A DNA stretch of 64,000 nucleotides from Shewanella sp. HN-41. GTDB lineage: Bacteria; Pseudomonadota; Gammaproteobacteria; Enterobacterales; Shewanellaceae. The translations under genes and the position numbers were made by a program. The notes beneath the pieces are model-generated. The model searched no databases, was not told the DNA's origin, and was given only the letters and a program-made list of their open reading frames with translations. How positions within the stretch are numbered: position 1 is the stretch's first letter; each line of letters starts with the position of its first letter. This document shows, one piece after another, positions 25,839 through 34,835 of the stretch. The stretch covers positions 124,001-188,000 of the forward strand of contig NZ_AFOZ01000040.1 of the NCBI RefSeq assembly GCF_000217915.1, read 5' to 3'.

Positions 25839-27455
25839 TCAACCCACTAAAAAATCTGGGCTTTTTGCTCCTGTAACAGGAATGGCCCAGACGCTGTCCT
25901 GCGGGCCATTAAGCACCCTATGCCGAGTAAGCCTATAGCCATAAAAGAACGCGCCACTAAAGACTAACGCTACCAGATCTACACCCCATGTCGCCGTAGA
26001 ATAAGGCGCCCATAAGCCTAAACTTGGCATCCATACTGCAACGAAAGAAGTGATTGGCATTGCCAAAGTAGCCAAGGCGCACAAAGGTAAAATCAGCAGT
26101 GCCGCCTTCGCGGCGCCGCGCCAAAAGGCATAAATCACTAAGACTGCGAACACGAGATAATACAGCCACAGGTATATGTGATTGATATTGCTCACGTGTA
26201 CATATAACCACTTCCCCAACAGCATGCTCACCGCCAGAGCGGCAACCGATCCTAGGCAAATCCCCACGGTCGCACTCGCCATTAAACGGCAGGCACGGGT
26301 CTGTTCACTCGCCTGTTTTTTACGGCGCTTCTCCAGCCACAGCAAGTTACCGCTGTAAAATAAAAAGGCGCCGCTCAAGCCTAAGAAAAAATACACCCAG
26401 CGCCCGAGGGAGCCGCCATAACTGCCAAAGTGGAGCCCAAAGAATACCGCAACGGTTCTCGCCCACATCCCTTTTTCACTGGGGTCAAAAGTGCTATTAG
26501 AGACTTTGAGGCTGTAAGGATGCATATATAAGTAGTCGGTTACAGGCCCACGCATAAAGCCATTGGGGTTATATAAGCCCAAACGTAGGGTCGCACGGGG
26601 ATTATTCAAGTTCATAAAGGTCATTTCATGCACTTGATACTCGGGGGCAAGATCCTGCACCTTAGCCAGAATGGTGCTGATCTTAGGTAGATCGGCGAGA
26701 GTGTAGGGCGTTCTGTCGGGTGCGGGCTGGGCAAAGAGCGGTTTTTCACCGTAAACCGCATGCTTAAGCCCATCGTATAGCTGATCATGGAAGGCAAACA
26801 CTACCACAGTCAGACTGATCACCAGATGAAATGGCAGGCTGGTAATACCGACTAAGTTATGGGCGTCGAGCCAGAAACGACTCTCGCCTTTATCTTTACG
26901 CAGGGCGAAAAAGCTTTTGGTTAGGGTCGGCAGTAAAAAAATCACCCCAGAAATCAGTGCCAAGAAGTATAAAAAAGCTGCAGCACCAAGCACATAGACA
27001 CCCGCCTGATCGTGGCCCACTTCACCCGCAATACCCGCAGTGCGGTGCAATTGGTCAATCAGCTCGGCCAGCTCGCTTGGCGTACTCAGTTGAGTCACTA
27101 ATTGCCCCTGCTCGTCGAGGCTGGCATGCCAAAGTTGGTTGCTCATGCTGAGTTCACGCTCCGAGCCCTGTTGATACCAGGTCATGGGCGACTGATGCTG
27201 ATCATTCAAGTGCAAACTAAAGCCGTTTTTCGCCTTATCGTCCAGTGCTAACACCTGCGACACTAACTCATCGAGCCTATCGGTTGAGACTTGCGGCAAA
27301 GTCACAGAGGGCGGCATTGACCAAGCGTCAATCGCCCCCTTAAACATAGTGAGCGATCCGGCATAAAAACCGATAAACAATACGATTCCGGCGATGATCC
27401 CTGTCCAAATATGGATAGACTGATACACCCTTAACACATCACTGCGAACTTTCAT
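25839..27455 (-). CDS. PepSY-associated membrane protein, iron-uptake type
   Basis: 538 residues with an N-terminal helix (about 17-37, WTGIIAGIVLFIGFYAGSL), a periplasmic PepSY-like stretch, and more helices at about 150-172, 200-225, 340-360, 390-415 and three near the C-terminus. HIWTG and HNLVGITSLPFHLVIS show the paired His typical of PepSY_TM proteins, which are thought to work as ferric-siderophore reductases or accessory proteins in iron uptake. It is the last of three tightly packed genes (6-base gap to the preceding one), the arrangement found beside siderophore receptors. No TonB receptor gene is present in this window, and I see no convincing Fur box upstream of the operon. Confidence 0.85.
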   Translation of the reverse strand: MKVRSDVLRVYQSIHIWTGIIAGIVLFIGFYAGSLTMFKGAIDAWSMPPSVTLPQVSTDRLDELVSQVLALDDKAKNGFSLHLNDQHQSPMTWYQQGSERELSMSNQLWHASLDEQGQLVTQLSTPSELAELIDQLHRTAGIAGEVGHDQAGVYVLGAAAFLYFLALISGVIFLLPTLTKSFFALRKDKGESRFWLDAHNLVGITSLPFHLVISLTVVVFAFHDQLYDGLKHAVYGEKPLFAQPAPDRTPYTLADLPKISTILAKVQDLAPEYQVHEMTFMNLNNPRATLRLGLYNPNGFMRGPVTDYLYMHPYSLKVSNSTFDPSEKGMWARTVAVFFGLHFGSYGGSLGRWVYFFLGLSGAFLFYSGNLLWLEKRRKKQASEQTRACRLMASATVGICLGSVAALAVSMLLGKWLYVHVSNINHIYLWLYYLVFAVLVIYAFWRGAAKAALLILPLCALATLAMPITSFVAVWMPSLGLWAPYSTATWGVDLVALVFSGAFFYGYRLTRHRVLNGPQDSVWAIPVTGAKSPDFLVG

Positions 27456-27461
27456 CCCTTA

Positions 27462-27752
27462 TCACCTGAAGGTATATAAAACTATATAAGTCAAAATATT
27501 AAGCGAACCTAAATAACCAAAGGCCCGTAACCCGGTTTTAAAGAGAAAACTAAAACTTAAGATCAACAGCCAGATGGGCGCGATCAACCACATATTGACC
27601 TGCACCTTAGTATCGGCATCGATTCCACCCGGGCCAAACCAGGCAAATAATCCCACTAGACCCAAAGCTAAGGTAAAACCTAACACTAACCCCGCCAGTG
27701 ACTTAGTCCACCAGTCGGGTTGTAACTTGTCCTTTTCAGCTAAACGCGCCAT
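27462..27752 (-). CDS. Small membrane protein of the iron-uptake operon (DUF3649-like position)
   Basis: 96 residues with three hydrophobic segments, about 17-40 (KSLAGLVLGFTLALGLVGLFAWF), 53-72 (MWLIAPIWLLILSFSFLF) and 77-94. The middle gene of the three-gene operon: three bases after the DUF3325-like gene and six before the PepSY gene. The place and size match the small integral proteins (DUF3649 and relatives) that accompany PepSY/DUF3325 in iron-siderophore clusters. Direct family membership is uncertain from sequence alone. Confidence 0.75.
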   Translation of the reverse strand: MARLAEKDKLQPDWWTKSLAGLVLGFTLALGLVGLFAWFGPGGIDADTKVQVNMWLIAPIWLLILSFSFLFKTGLRAFGYLGSLNILTYIVLYTFR

Positions 27753-27755
27753 GGC

Positions 27756-28010
27756 TTATTTCCGACCGATAAGAGAGATAAAAGGCACTAAGCCCGAGAG
27801 CAACATCAGTAGGGCTATCCAGATAAACATTGCGGCACTGAAGGTGAACAGACTCAGCAAACCAATCAAGCTGACGAGGGCAAGCCCGTAGGCGAGTAAC
27901 CGCCAAGGCCGCTTAGGCAAAGGGCGGACTAATAGTTTTTGCTGCTTATTGGTCAGATAACACAACAGGCAAGCCGTCATCGTCGACAACAAAAAGATGA
28001 GTTGCAACAC
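27756..28010 (-). CDS. DUF3325-like small membrane protein
   Basis: 84 residues with three hydrophobic helices: about 1-20 (MLQLIFLLSTMTACLLCYLT), 37-56 (LLAYGLALVSLIGLLSLFTF) and 60-80. A KQQKLLVRPLPKRPWRLL segment sits between the first two, as in DUF3325 proteins of iron-uptake clusters. First gene of the operon with the 96-residue and PepSY proteins. The role is probably accessory to siderophore handling in the inner membrane. Confidence 0.75.
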   Translation of the reverse strand: MLQLIFLLSTMTACLLCYLTNKQQKLLVRPLPKRPWRLLAYGLALVSLIGLLSLFTFSAAMFIWIALLMLLSGLVPFISLIGRK

Positions 28011-28188
28011 GGTGATTTATCCTCTTACGACAAAGTGTTAGCACAACTAAACCCACTGAGCTCTACCCCTTTGCGCCTCATTCCCACAAAGCAATAACTG
28101 GGCGAAATGATAGAAAATTGAGTTAATTTCGGGACTCTAACTTTGGTGAGAATAGTTCGCAATAACATTTACACTGTAAGGATAAGCA

Positions 28189-28251
28189 ATGGCATCTGAG
28201 TCACACATCGACAAGTCCAATGCAGTCTTGTTGCCTCATGTTAACCATTAA
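28189..28251 (+). CDS. Possible 20-residue leader peptide or microprotein
   Basis: The 340-base gap before the SPFH gene contains ATG 28189 with an ideal AAGGA six bases upstream and a stop TAA at 28249. The product would be MASESHIDKSNAVLLPHVNH. It has no hydrophobic segment. It may be a leader ORF of the downstream gene, or chance. No other support is visible. Confidence 0.3.
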   Translation: MASESHIDKSNAVLLPHVNH

Positions 28252-28350
28252 GATACATTTCACTGCAAAATGTAACGCCAAGTGATTAAAACTAAACCGT
28301 ATTTAGCCCCAATAAACTCGCCATCGCAACATATCAGCAAAGGAAGCGAC

Positions 28351-29238
28351 ATGATAAAAACTGAACTTAACCTGCCAAGCTCTATTGGCCTCTCTAAAAT
28401 CATCCCCCTGGTGATTTTACTGATCCTGTTTATTTCACTCTTTGGCAGTTGGTACACGGTTGACCAAGGTGAGCGCGGGGTGATTCTGCGTAACGGTAAG
28501 ATCATCGGCACTGCCGAGCCTGGGCTTGGCTTTAAACTTCCCATCTTTGATACTGTGGTTAAAATCTCCACCCAAACCCATACCACCAGTTACGGCTCAC
28601 TGCAGGCCTATAGCCGCGATCAACAACCCGCCACACTCAAGGCTTCGGTCACCTTTAACATCCCACCTGATCGCGTCGAAGAAGTTTATGCAAACTTTAA
28701 AAGTATCGATGCCATGGTGGCTCGCCTACTCGACAGACAAGTCCCCACTCAAGTGGAAAATATTTTTGGTAAATACACGGCGATCTCAGTGGTGCAGGAG
28801 CGGATAAAATTTGGTATCGATGTTACTAACGCTATTACCCAATCCGTTAAAGGACCGGTGGAAATCACCTCAGTACAAATTGAAAACATTGATTTTTCAA
28901 ATGCCTATGAAAAGTCCGTCGAAGATAGAATGCGCGCCGAAGTTGAAGTGCAAACTCAATTGCAAAACCTTGAGAAAGAAAGAGTCAGCGCGCAAATTGC
29001 TGTCACTCAAGCACAGGCACAGGCTGACTCCCAATTAGCCCGCGCCAAGGCCGAAGCCGAAAGTATTCGCATTAAAGGTGATGCAGAAGCCTCTGCAATT
29101 AAGAGTCGCGCCGAGGCATTGGCACAAAATCAAAACTTAGTTGAATTAACTAAGGCAGAAAAATGGGACGGTAAACTACCGACGACCATGCTGCCAACGG
29201 GCACTCTGCCCTTTATCGATGTGAAAAAAGCCAATTAG
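28351..29238 (+). CDS. SPFH/Band 7 (prohibitin-like) membrane protein
   Basis: 295 residues from ATG 28351, which has AAAGGA six bases upstream; a GTG at 28282 would add an unlikely tail. One N-terminal membrane helix (about 15-35, LSKIIPLVILLILFISLFGS) anchors an SPFH domain (about 38-200: VDQGERGVILRNGKIIGTAE, then FNIPPDRVEEVY) and a coiled coil rich in Ala/Gln/Glu (about 195-270). These are features of HflK/C-prohibitin relatives, which oligomerise into rings at membrane microdomains. Partner and function are not defined here. It stands alone between divergent and convergent neighbours and ends in a strong terminator. Confidence 0.92.
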   Translation: MIKTELNLPSSIGLSKIIPLVILLILFISLFGSWYTVDQGERGVILRNGKIIGTAEPGLGFKLPIFDTVVKISTQTHTTSYGSLQAYSRDQQPATLKASVTFNIPPDRVEEVYANFKSIDAMVARLLDRQVPTQVENIFGKYTAISVVQERIKFGIDVTNAITQSVKGPVEITSVQIENIDFSNAYEKSVEDRMRAEVEVQTQLQNLEKERVSAQIAVTQAQAQADSQLARAKAEAESIRIKGDAEASAIKSRAEALAQNQNLVELTKAEKWDGKLPTTMLPTGTLPFIDVKKAN

Positions 29239-29256
29239 CTTTGGGTGTTAACCGAC

Positions 29257-29298
29257 AATAAAAAATCCCAGTGTTAGACTAACACTGGGATTTTTTAT
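29257..29298 (+). terminator. Bidirectional terminator between SPFH gene and metal permease
   Basis: TCCCAGTGTTA (29266-29276) pairs with TAACACTGGGA (29280-29290) around GAC; A and T runs flank the stem on both sides, so it should stop transcripts from both convergent genes. Confidence 0.92.
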
Positions 29299-29328
29299 TA
29301 ACTCACCCGATAGTGCTCAATGAGCCGA

Positions 29329-30810
29329 TTAAGAACAGCAATCACTGCGGCGGACCCAACTTCTAGGGATCTTTTCAAATACCACTTTTGCCATTAATAA
29401 CGCCAGCAATATGCCCGAGGTTGCCACTAACCACTGCGGTAATATTTGGTGCTGCTCACCAATCTGTGGCATCACCACAAAGCCAAAGGTATCCACCAGA
29501 TAATTGACTAAAACCCCCGCGACTAAGGCCACACCAAGTACACCACCAAGATAACCATAGAGTGCGCGCTTACCTAACTCCTTAGTCACCACACCTAAGG
29601 TGGCGATATTGGTCGCGGGTCCCGCCATCATAAACACCAGCACTGCGCCGGGGGACACACCCGCGAGTAATAGCCCTGCAGCAATCGGAGTCGATGCCGT
29701 TGCGCAGATATACATAGGAACTGACACCAGAACCATAACTAACATGGCTAAGATACCGTCGCCCCACTTAGCTAAAAAGTCTGCGGGAACATAGGTTTGT
29801 ACCAGTGCAGCAAAGAATAATCCCACCAACAGCCACAGAGTTGTATCACGCACTAAATCCGTGGCAGCATATTTAAGGCCAATACCGACACGGCTTAATA
29901 TGGATTGCGACTTAAACTCGGTCGCCATATCTTGAGTCGAAGCGCAGCAACTATCCGCTTGAGCTGAAGCATGAGTATCAGATACAGCCTTGTTTGAAGT
30001 GCCACAGCAGGCGCCTTTTTTCACCACAACAATTTTTTCAGGCTCAGCGGCTTGGCTACCACAACATGAACCCGTGCTTTCGGCTTTAACTGCATTGACC
30101 TTAGCCACAGATCCCATCGTTTGGCCACCCACAGTCATTAAACTGGGAGAACCAGCCATTAAGCTCGGCGCCGCCATAGGCGTCATTTTAATCTTCGCCT
30201 GTTGCTCGGATTTTTGAGCATTAGCCCCATCACTGCTGCAACAGGACGACTGAGGTTTAACGGGCGCGACGACTTGATCCTTAGTCGATGAACAGCAGCT
30301 CTTGACCGCTTCCGTTTTTACCATTGCAGGCTGAGCCACTGATTTTGATCCGCAGCAAGACGCCGCAGGGACCAGTTCCTCCTGTGCTGCTGTCTTCGCA
30401 GCAGGCTTACCATCGTCGTCATCGCGGCCAACGAGTAAGCCAGCGACAATCGCACTGGTAACGGCCGCAATAGGCCTAACGATCGCCATAAAGGGGCCGA
30501 GTAACACATAGGAAACTGTCACAGAATCGACGCCCGTTTCTGGCGTAGAGACTAAAAAGGAAGTCGTTGCCGCTTTAGAGGCACCTGAGCGGCGCAGCCC
30601 TACCGCGGCAGGGATCACGCCACAGGAACATAAAGGCAGCGGCGCCCCCAGCAGCGCCGCCTTCACCACAGTTTTAAAACCGTGACCGCCGAGCTGCTTT
30701 TGCATCCACGCCATTGGCACGAATACCTTTAGTAGTCCAGCCAGAATCAAGCCCAATAACAACCAAGGTGCCGAGTCTAAAAACAGATCAATAAAATTTT
30801 TCAATAACAT
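29329..30810 (-). CDS. Cu/Zn efflux permease, SO_0444 type, with Cys-Cys-rich insert
   Basis: 493 residues. Two halves of a DUF318/ArsP-like permease (about 1-125 and 308-490) are separated by a long cytoplasmic or periplasmic insert. The permease core has APLPLCSCGVIP (56-67) and VSVPMYICATASTPIAAGLL. The insert (130-300) contains six Cys-Cys pairs, at 152-153, 172-173, 190-191, 249-250, 268-269 and 288-289, and the protein ends in a seventh (RRSDCCS). Such pairs bind soft metals. I recognise it as the family named after S. oneidensis SO_0444, an exporter of copper and zinc (from memory). The ZntR-like regulator gene lies two bases upstream in the same transcript. Confidence 0.9.
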   Translation of the reverse strand: MLLKNFIDLFLDSAPWLLLGLILAGLLKVFVPMAWMQKQLGGHGFKTVVKAALLGAPLPLCSCGVIPAAVGLRRSGASKAATTSFLVSTPETGVDSVTVSYVLLGPFMAIVRPIAAVTSAIVAGLLVGRDDDDGKPAAKTAAQEELVPAASCCGSKSVAQPAMVKTEAVKSCCSSTKDQVVAPVKPQSSCCSSDGANAQKSEQQAKIKMTPMAAPSLMAGSPSLMTVGGQTMGSVAKVNAVKAESTGSCCGSQAAEPEKIVVVKKGACCGTSNKAVSDTHASAQADSCCASTQDMATEFKSQSILSRVGIGLKYAATDLVRDTTLWLLVGLFFAALVQTYVPADFLAKWGDGILAMLVMVLVSVPMYICATASTPIAAGLLLAGVSPGAVLVFMMAGPATNIATLGVVTKELGKRALYGYLGGVLGVALVAGVLVNYLVDTFGFVVMPQIGEQHQILPQWLVATSGILLALLMAKVVFEKIPRSWVRRSDCCS

Positions 30811-30812
30811 AA

Positions 30813-31343
30813 TTAATTCCCTGACTCATCATGGATTGTTTTGCCGTGAGTATGCTGGTGCGACTCATTTTGATGTGCTTTGTGCTGATGTGTTTCATGC
30901 TGATTTCCATCGTGAGAGTGATGCTCAACACGTACCCGCTCAGTACTGGATTCCAACGCCTCTAAGATAGAGCAATGTTCGGCGCTACGCGGCCCGCCGC
31001 AACAGGCATCGGACAGACTCTGCAAACTGGTTTGAAAATGGTTCAGCTCGGCGATTTTGGCCTGCACTTGGGCCAATTTAATATCGACCATGCCCTTTAC
31101 ATCGGCGCAAACGCGGTTAGATTTATCGAGTTCGATTGAAAGCAATTCACTGATTTCATTGAGAGTAAAACCCACGGCCTTCGCCCGTAAGATAAAACGC
31201 AGTCGCGCGGCATCGGCCTCGGTATACACCCGATAGCCAGACTCGGTACGGCTCGAAGGCGCGAGCAGGCCGTGCTTCTCATAGAATCTCAACGTGTCGG
31301 CTTTTACCTCACACACATCCGCCAGCTCACCAATACGATACAT
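30813..31343 (-). CDS. zntR: MerR-family zinc-responsive regulator, ZntR-like, with His-rich tail
   Basis: 176 residues from ATG 31343 (AAGGA seven bases upstream). The MerR winged helix covers residues 1-70 (YRIGELADVCEVKADTLRFY, SGYRVYTEADAARL), then a dimerisation helix. Metal residues match E. coli ZntR in position: C79, C114-C115 and C124 (DACCGGPRS, HCSILEALE). ZntR's H119 is Arg here, and H123 may replace it. Unlike ZntR, an extra tail (about 140-176) carries about a dozen His residues and could buffer or sense zinc. It leads the operon with the Cu/Zn permease and is served by a classic long-spacer promoter, so it should activate its own operon when zinc binds. Confidence 0.92.
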   Translation of the reverse strand: MYRIGELADVCEVKADTLRFYEKHGLLAPSSRTESGYRVYTEADAARLRFILRAKAVGFTLNEISELLSIELDKSNRVCADVKGMVDIKLAQVQAKIAELNHFQTSLQSLSDACCGGPRSAEHCSILEALESSTERVRVEHHSHDGNQHETHQHKAHQNESHQHTHGKTIHDESGN

Positions 31344-31409
31344 GTCTTCATCCTTTGCGAAATAATCCACGACTCAGGGATCATTTCCAGCATACAACTC
31401 AATAGTGCG

Positions 31410-31441
31410 AGTATAAACCTTAGAGCCTACTCCAAGGTCAA
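31410..31441 (-). promoter_or_regulatory. MerR-type promoter/operator of the zntR-like operon
   Basis: Read on the minus strand: -35 TTGACC (31441-31436), -10 TATACT (31415-31410), spacer 20 bases. The spacer holds the dyad CCTTGGAG-TAGG-CTCTAAGG (31418-31437). The overlong spacer with a central dyad is the hallmark of promoters activated by MerR/ZntR proteins. Confidence 0.92.
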
Positions 31442-31527
31442 GGGGTAATTTATACTTTACATAAAGTCAGCCGAGTCACGTCACTTTGTTCTGATATGAA
31501 TATTGTGAAATCACGCAGAAAAAACAC

Positions 31528-31547
31528 CCGTAAATGCAGTTTTACGG
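31528..31547. promoter_or_regulatory. Perfect dyad upstream of purH, possible operator
   Basis: CCGTAAA (31528-31534) and TTTACGG (31541-31547) with six bases between. A TAGAAT box follows at once, which could be the purH -10. It does not match the PurR consensus as I know it. Confidence 0.4.
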
Positions 31548-31606
31548 TAGAATACGCGCGCCGTGATGAAGGGATAAAAAGTTAGCTAATAAAGTAAAAA
31601 TAGGAC

Positions 31607-31666
31607 CAAGGGACTTTTGGAAAGCGGGGCAGCGCTAAGGCTGTCCTGTTTTCCGAAAGATCCTTG
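31607..31666 (+). promoter_or_regulatory. Long structured leader of purH
   Basis: Nested pairs CAAGGGA (31607-31613) / TCCTTG (31661-31666), GGAAA (31619-31623) / TTTCC (31650-31654), and GGGCAGC (31627-31633) / GCTGTCC (31640-31646) form one extended stem about 30 bases before the start codon. purH has no clear Shine-Dalgarno site, so this RNA may control translation. It is not a riboswitch class I recognise. Confidence 0.5.
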
Positions 31667-31695
31667 AAACTAAAATAACTGGACCCTGTACCCAA

Positions 31696-33294
31696 ATGAC
31701 TGCTGCAAATAATGCCAGACCCATTCGTCGCGCGCTGTTAAGCGTTTCAGATAAAACCGGAATTCTCGAGTTCGCCAAAGCACTTCACGCCCAAGGTGTG
31801 GAGCTGTTATCAACTGGCGGCACCGCTCGCCTGTTAGCGGATAACGGCGTGCCTGTTATCGAAGTATCTGATTACACAGGACACCCTGAGATCATGGACG
31901 GTCGTGTTAAGACGCTGCACCCTAAAGTGCACGGCGGCATCTTGGCGCGTCGCGGTCTTGATGAAAGCGTTATGGCTGCCAACAACATCAATGCCATCGA
32001 TCTGGTTGCGGTTAACCTTTACCCCTTCGCTGAAACTGTGGCTAAAGCCGGTTGTACCTTAGAAGACGCTATCGAAAATATCGATATTGGTGGCCCAACT
32101 ATGGTGCGTGCAGCGGCAAAAAACCACAAAGACGTCACCATTGTCGTTAATGCGGCCGATTATTCACGCGTACTGGCGGAAATGACGGCAAACAATGGCA
32201 GCACCACCCATGCGACGCGTTTTGACTTAGCGATTGCAGCCTTTGAGCACACCGCGGGTTACGATGGCATGATCGCCAACTACTTCGGCACTATGGTTCC
32301 TGCACACAGCACGGACGAATGTTTCGAAGACTCTAAGTTCCCACGCACCTTCAACACTCAATTAGTGAAGAAGCAAGACTTACGCTATGGCGAAAACAGC
32401 CATCAAGCGGCGGCTTTCTATGTCGACACGAAAATTGATGAAGCCTCTGTGGCGACTGCAATTCAATTACAAGGCAAAGCCTTGTCTTATAACAACATTG
32501 CCGATACCGACGCTGCCCTTGAGTGTGTAAAAGAATTCAGTGAGCCTGCCTGCGTTATCGTAAAACACGCTAACCCATGTGGTGTTGCACTGGGTAAAGA
32601 CCTGCTCGATGCCTATAACCGCGCCTATCAAACTGACCCAACGTCAGCCTTCGGTGGCATTATCGCCTTCAACGGCGAGTTAGATGCTGCGACGGCGAGT
32701 GCTATCGTTGAACGTCAATTCGTTGAAGTGATTATCGCCCCAAGCGTCAGCCAAGCGGCGCGCGATGTGGTGGCGAAGAAGACCAACGTGCGTTTATTGG
32801 AATGTGGTCAGTGGAACACTAAGACCCAAACCTTAGACTACAAACGCGTTAACGGCGGCTTACTGGTTCAAGACCGTGACCAAGGCATGGTTGGCTTAAG
32901 TGACATTAAAGTGGTCACTAAACGTCAACCGACTGCAAGTGAACTGAAAGACTTAATGTTCTGCTGGAAAGTGGCTAAGTTCGTTAAATCTAATGCGATT
33001 GTCTACGCCAAAGACGGTATGACTATCGGTGTTGGCGCAGGCCAAATGAGCCGCGTTTACAGTGCCAAGATCGCCGGTATCAAGGCCGCCGATGAAGGTT
33101 TAGAAGTAGTGAATTCTGTGATGGCCTCCGATGCCTTCTTCCCCTTCCGTGACGGTATCGATGCCGCAGCGGCGGCGGGCATTAGCTGCATCATCCAACC
33201 GGGTGGATCAATGCGCGATGCTGAAATTATCGCCGCAGCAGATGAGCACGGCATGGCCATGGTGATGACGGGCATGCGCCACTTCCGTCACTAA
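31696..33294 (+). CDS. purH: Bifunctional AICAR transformylase/IMP cyclohydrolase
   Basis: 532 residues (E. coli 529). The enzyme catalyses the last two steps of IMP synthesis. The N-terminal cyclohydrolase (about 10-200) has [29 protein letters not shown] and [19 protein letters not shown]. The C-terminal transformylase has [26 protein letters not shown] (Lys-His catalytic pair) and [12 protein letters not shown]. The start ATG lies in a poor ribosome context behind a structured leader. purD follows on the same strand, as in many gammaproteobacteria. Confidence 0.97.
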   Translation: MTAANNARPIRRALLSVSDKTGILEFAKALHAQGVELLSTGGTARLLADNGVPVIEVSDYTGHPEIMDGRVKTLHPKVHGGILARRGLDESVMAANNINAIDLVAVNLYPFAETVAKAGCTLEDAIENIDIGGPTMVRAAAKNHKDVTIVVNAADYSRVLAEMTANNGSTTHATRFDLAIAAFEHTAGYDGMIANYFGTMVPAHSTDECFEDSKFPRTFNTQLVKKQDLRYGENSHQAAAFYVDTKIDEASVATAIQLQGKALSYNNIADTDAALECVKEFSEPACVIVKHANPCGVALGKDLLDAYNRAYQTDPTSAFGGIIAFNGELDAATASAIVERQFVEVIIAPSVSQAARDVVAKKTNVRLLECGQWNTKTQTLDYKRVNGGLLVQDRDQGMVGLSDIKVVTKRQPTASELKDLMFCWKVAKFVKSNAIVYAKDGMTIGVGAGQMSRVYSAKIAGIKAADEGLEVVNSVMASDAFFPFRDGIDAAAAAGISCIIQPGGSMRDAEIIAAADEHGMAMVMTGMRHFRH

Positions 33295-33301
33295 TGCCAC
33301 T

Positions 33302-33329
33302 AGGGCCTAGGAGCGAGATTCTAGGCCCT
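33302..33329 (+). other. Hairpin between purH and purD
   Basis: AGGGCCTAG (33302-33310) pairs with CTAGGCCCT (33321-33329). There is no long T run, so it probably tunes mRNA stability or purD expression rather than ending the transcript. Confidence 0.6.
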
Positions 33330-33358
33330 TATCAATTTCGATTCATGGGAGTTTTACA

Positions 33359-34657
33359 ATGAAAGTATTAGTTATTGGTGGCGGCGGTCGTGAACATGCC
33401 CTCGCATGGAAAGCTGCCCAATCGGCTCAAGTTGAAACTGTCTATGTTGCGCCAGGCAATGCGGGTACAGCCCTAGAACCTAAGGTTGAAAATTTGGCGA
33501 TCAGCGCTACCGACATTCCTGCTCTGCTCGATTTCGCCAAAACCAATCACATCGAACTGACCATAGTCGGCCCAGAAGCGCCATTAGTGATTGGTGTCGT
33601 CGATGCGTTCAATGCGGCAGGTTTGCCGATTTTTGGCCCAACGAAGGCGGCAGCGCAGCTCGAAGGTTCAAAAGCGTTCACTAAGGACTTTCTAGCCCGC
33701 CACAATATCCCTACGGCAGGTTACAAAAACTGCACTGAGATCAGCGACGCCAAAGCCTTTGTGCGTGAGTTAACGGCCACAACGGGTTATCCCGTCGTCA
33801 TCAAAGCCGATGGTTTAGCGGCGGGTAAAGGTGTGATCATCGCCCAAGACCAGGCCGAAGCGGATGCAGCAATTGATGATATGCTCGCCGGTAATAAGTT
33901 TGGCGATGCCGGTTCGCGCGTCGTCATTGAAGAATTTCTTAAAGGCGAAGAAGCTAGCTTTATCGTTATGGTCGATGGCAAAAACATTCTGCCAATGGCA
34001 ACCAGCCAAGATCATAAGGCCCGTGATAATGGTGACTATGGTCCAAACACTGGCGGTATGGGCGCTTACTCACCTGCACCTGTGGTGACTCAAGCCGTGC
34101 ACGACTGGACAGTGGCCAACGTGATCCGCCCAACGGTGGATGGAATGGCGGCAGAAGGCAATGTCTACACCGGCTTTTTGTATGCAGGTTTGATGATAGC
34201 GCCCGATGGCAGCGCCAAAGTGCTTGAGTACAATTGCCGCTTCGGCGATCCAGAAACTCAGCCAATTATGATGCGGTTAAAATCTGATTTAGTGGAACTC
34301 TGTTTAGCCGCTACCCGTGGCGAGTTAGATAAAGTCACCGCTGAATACGACGAGCGCGCAGCTGTTGGTGTGGTATTAGCCGCAGGCGGTTATCCTGATG
34401 AGTATCGCAAGGGTGATGTTATCGACGGTCTAAGCCTTGGCGATAACAACGGCAAAGTCTTCCATGCGGGTACTGAGATGAAAGACGGCCACGTGGTCAC
34501 CAACGGTGGACGCGTCCTCTGCGCTACCGCACTGGGTAACACAGTGACCGAAGCGCAGAAAGCTGCCTATAAATTGGTTGATGAAATCCACTGGGACGAT
34601 GTGTATTTCCGTACCGATATTGGTTACCGTGCAATCGCCCGTGAACAGCAAGATTAA
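33359..34657 (+). CDS. purD: Phosphoribosylamine-glycine ligase
   Basis: 432 residues, the usual length. It joins glycine to phosphoribosylamine with ATP, step two of purine synthesis. The N-terminus MKVLVIGGGGREHALAWK, the IFGPTKAAAQLEGSK block, the ATP-grasp region YPVVIKADGLAAGKGV and FLKGEEASFI, and the metal site LEYNCRFGDPETQ are all present. A good ribosome site (GGGAG) precedes the ATG. It is expressed with purH, 64 bases downstream, and ends with a strong terminator. Confidence 0.97.
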   Translation: MKVLVIGGGGREHALAWKAAQSAQVETVYVAPGNAGTALEPKVENLAISATDIPALLDFAKTNHIELTIVGPEAPLVIGVVDAFNAAGLPIFGPTKAAAQLEGSKAFTKDFLARHNIPTAGYKNCTEISDAKAFVRELTATTGYPVVIKADGLAAGKGVIIAQDQAEADAAIDDMLAGNKFGDAGSRVVIEEFLKGEEASFIVMVDGKNILPMATSQDHKARDNGDYGPNTGGMGAYSPAPVVTQAVHDWTVANVIRPTVDGMAAEGNVYTGFLYAGLMIAPDGSAKVLEYNCRFGDPETQPIMMRLKSDLVELCLAATRGELDKVTAEYDERAAVGVVLAAGGYPDEYRKGDVIDGLSLGDNNGKVFHAGTEMKDGHVVTNGGRVLCATALGNTVTEAQKAAYKLVDEIHWDDVYFRTDIGYRAIAREQQD

Positions 34658-34676
34658 CGACTCTTTGAATTCATTA

Positions 34677-34700
34677 AACCGGCTTAACGCCGGTTTTTTT
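34677..34700 (+). terminator. Terminator of the purHD operon
   Basis: AACCGGC (34677-34683) pairs with GCCGGTT (34689-34695) around TTAAC and runs into seven T residues. Confidence 0.93.
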
Positions 34701-34835
34701 ATGCCTGAATTTTGACGATCGTCAATTATAAGATAATGATTTTAAATAAAATAATATAATTAAACCTATTGAAAATGAAGGCGGCAAGATACAATGTCGA
34801 CCGAATGTTAAATGCCTAAACACTAAGGATCGCCC

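Noticed and set aside
28095..28125. Possible Fur box upstream of the PepSY operon (AAATGATAGAAAATTGA)
   Set aside because: Matches the 19-bp Fur consensus at fewer than half of the positions.
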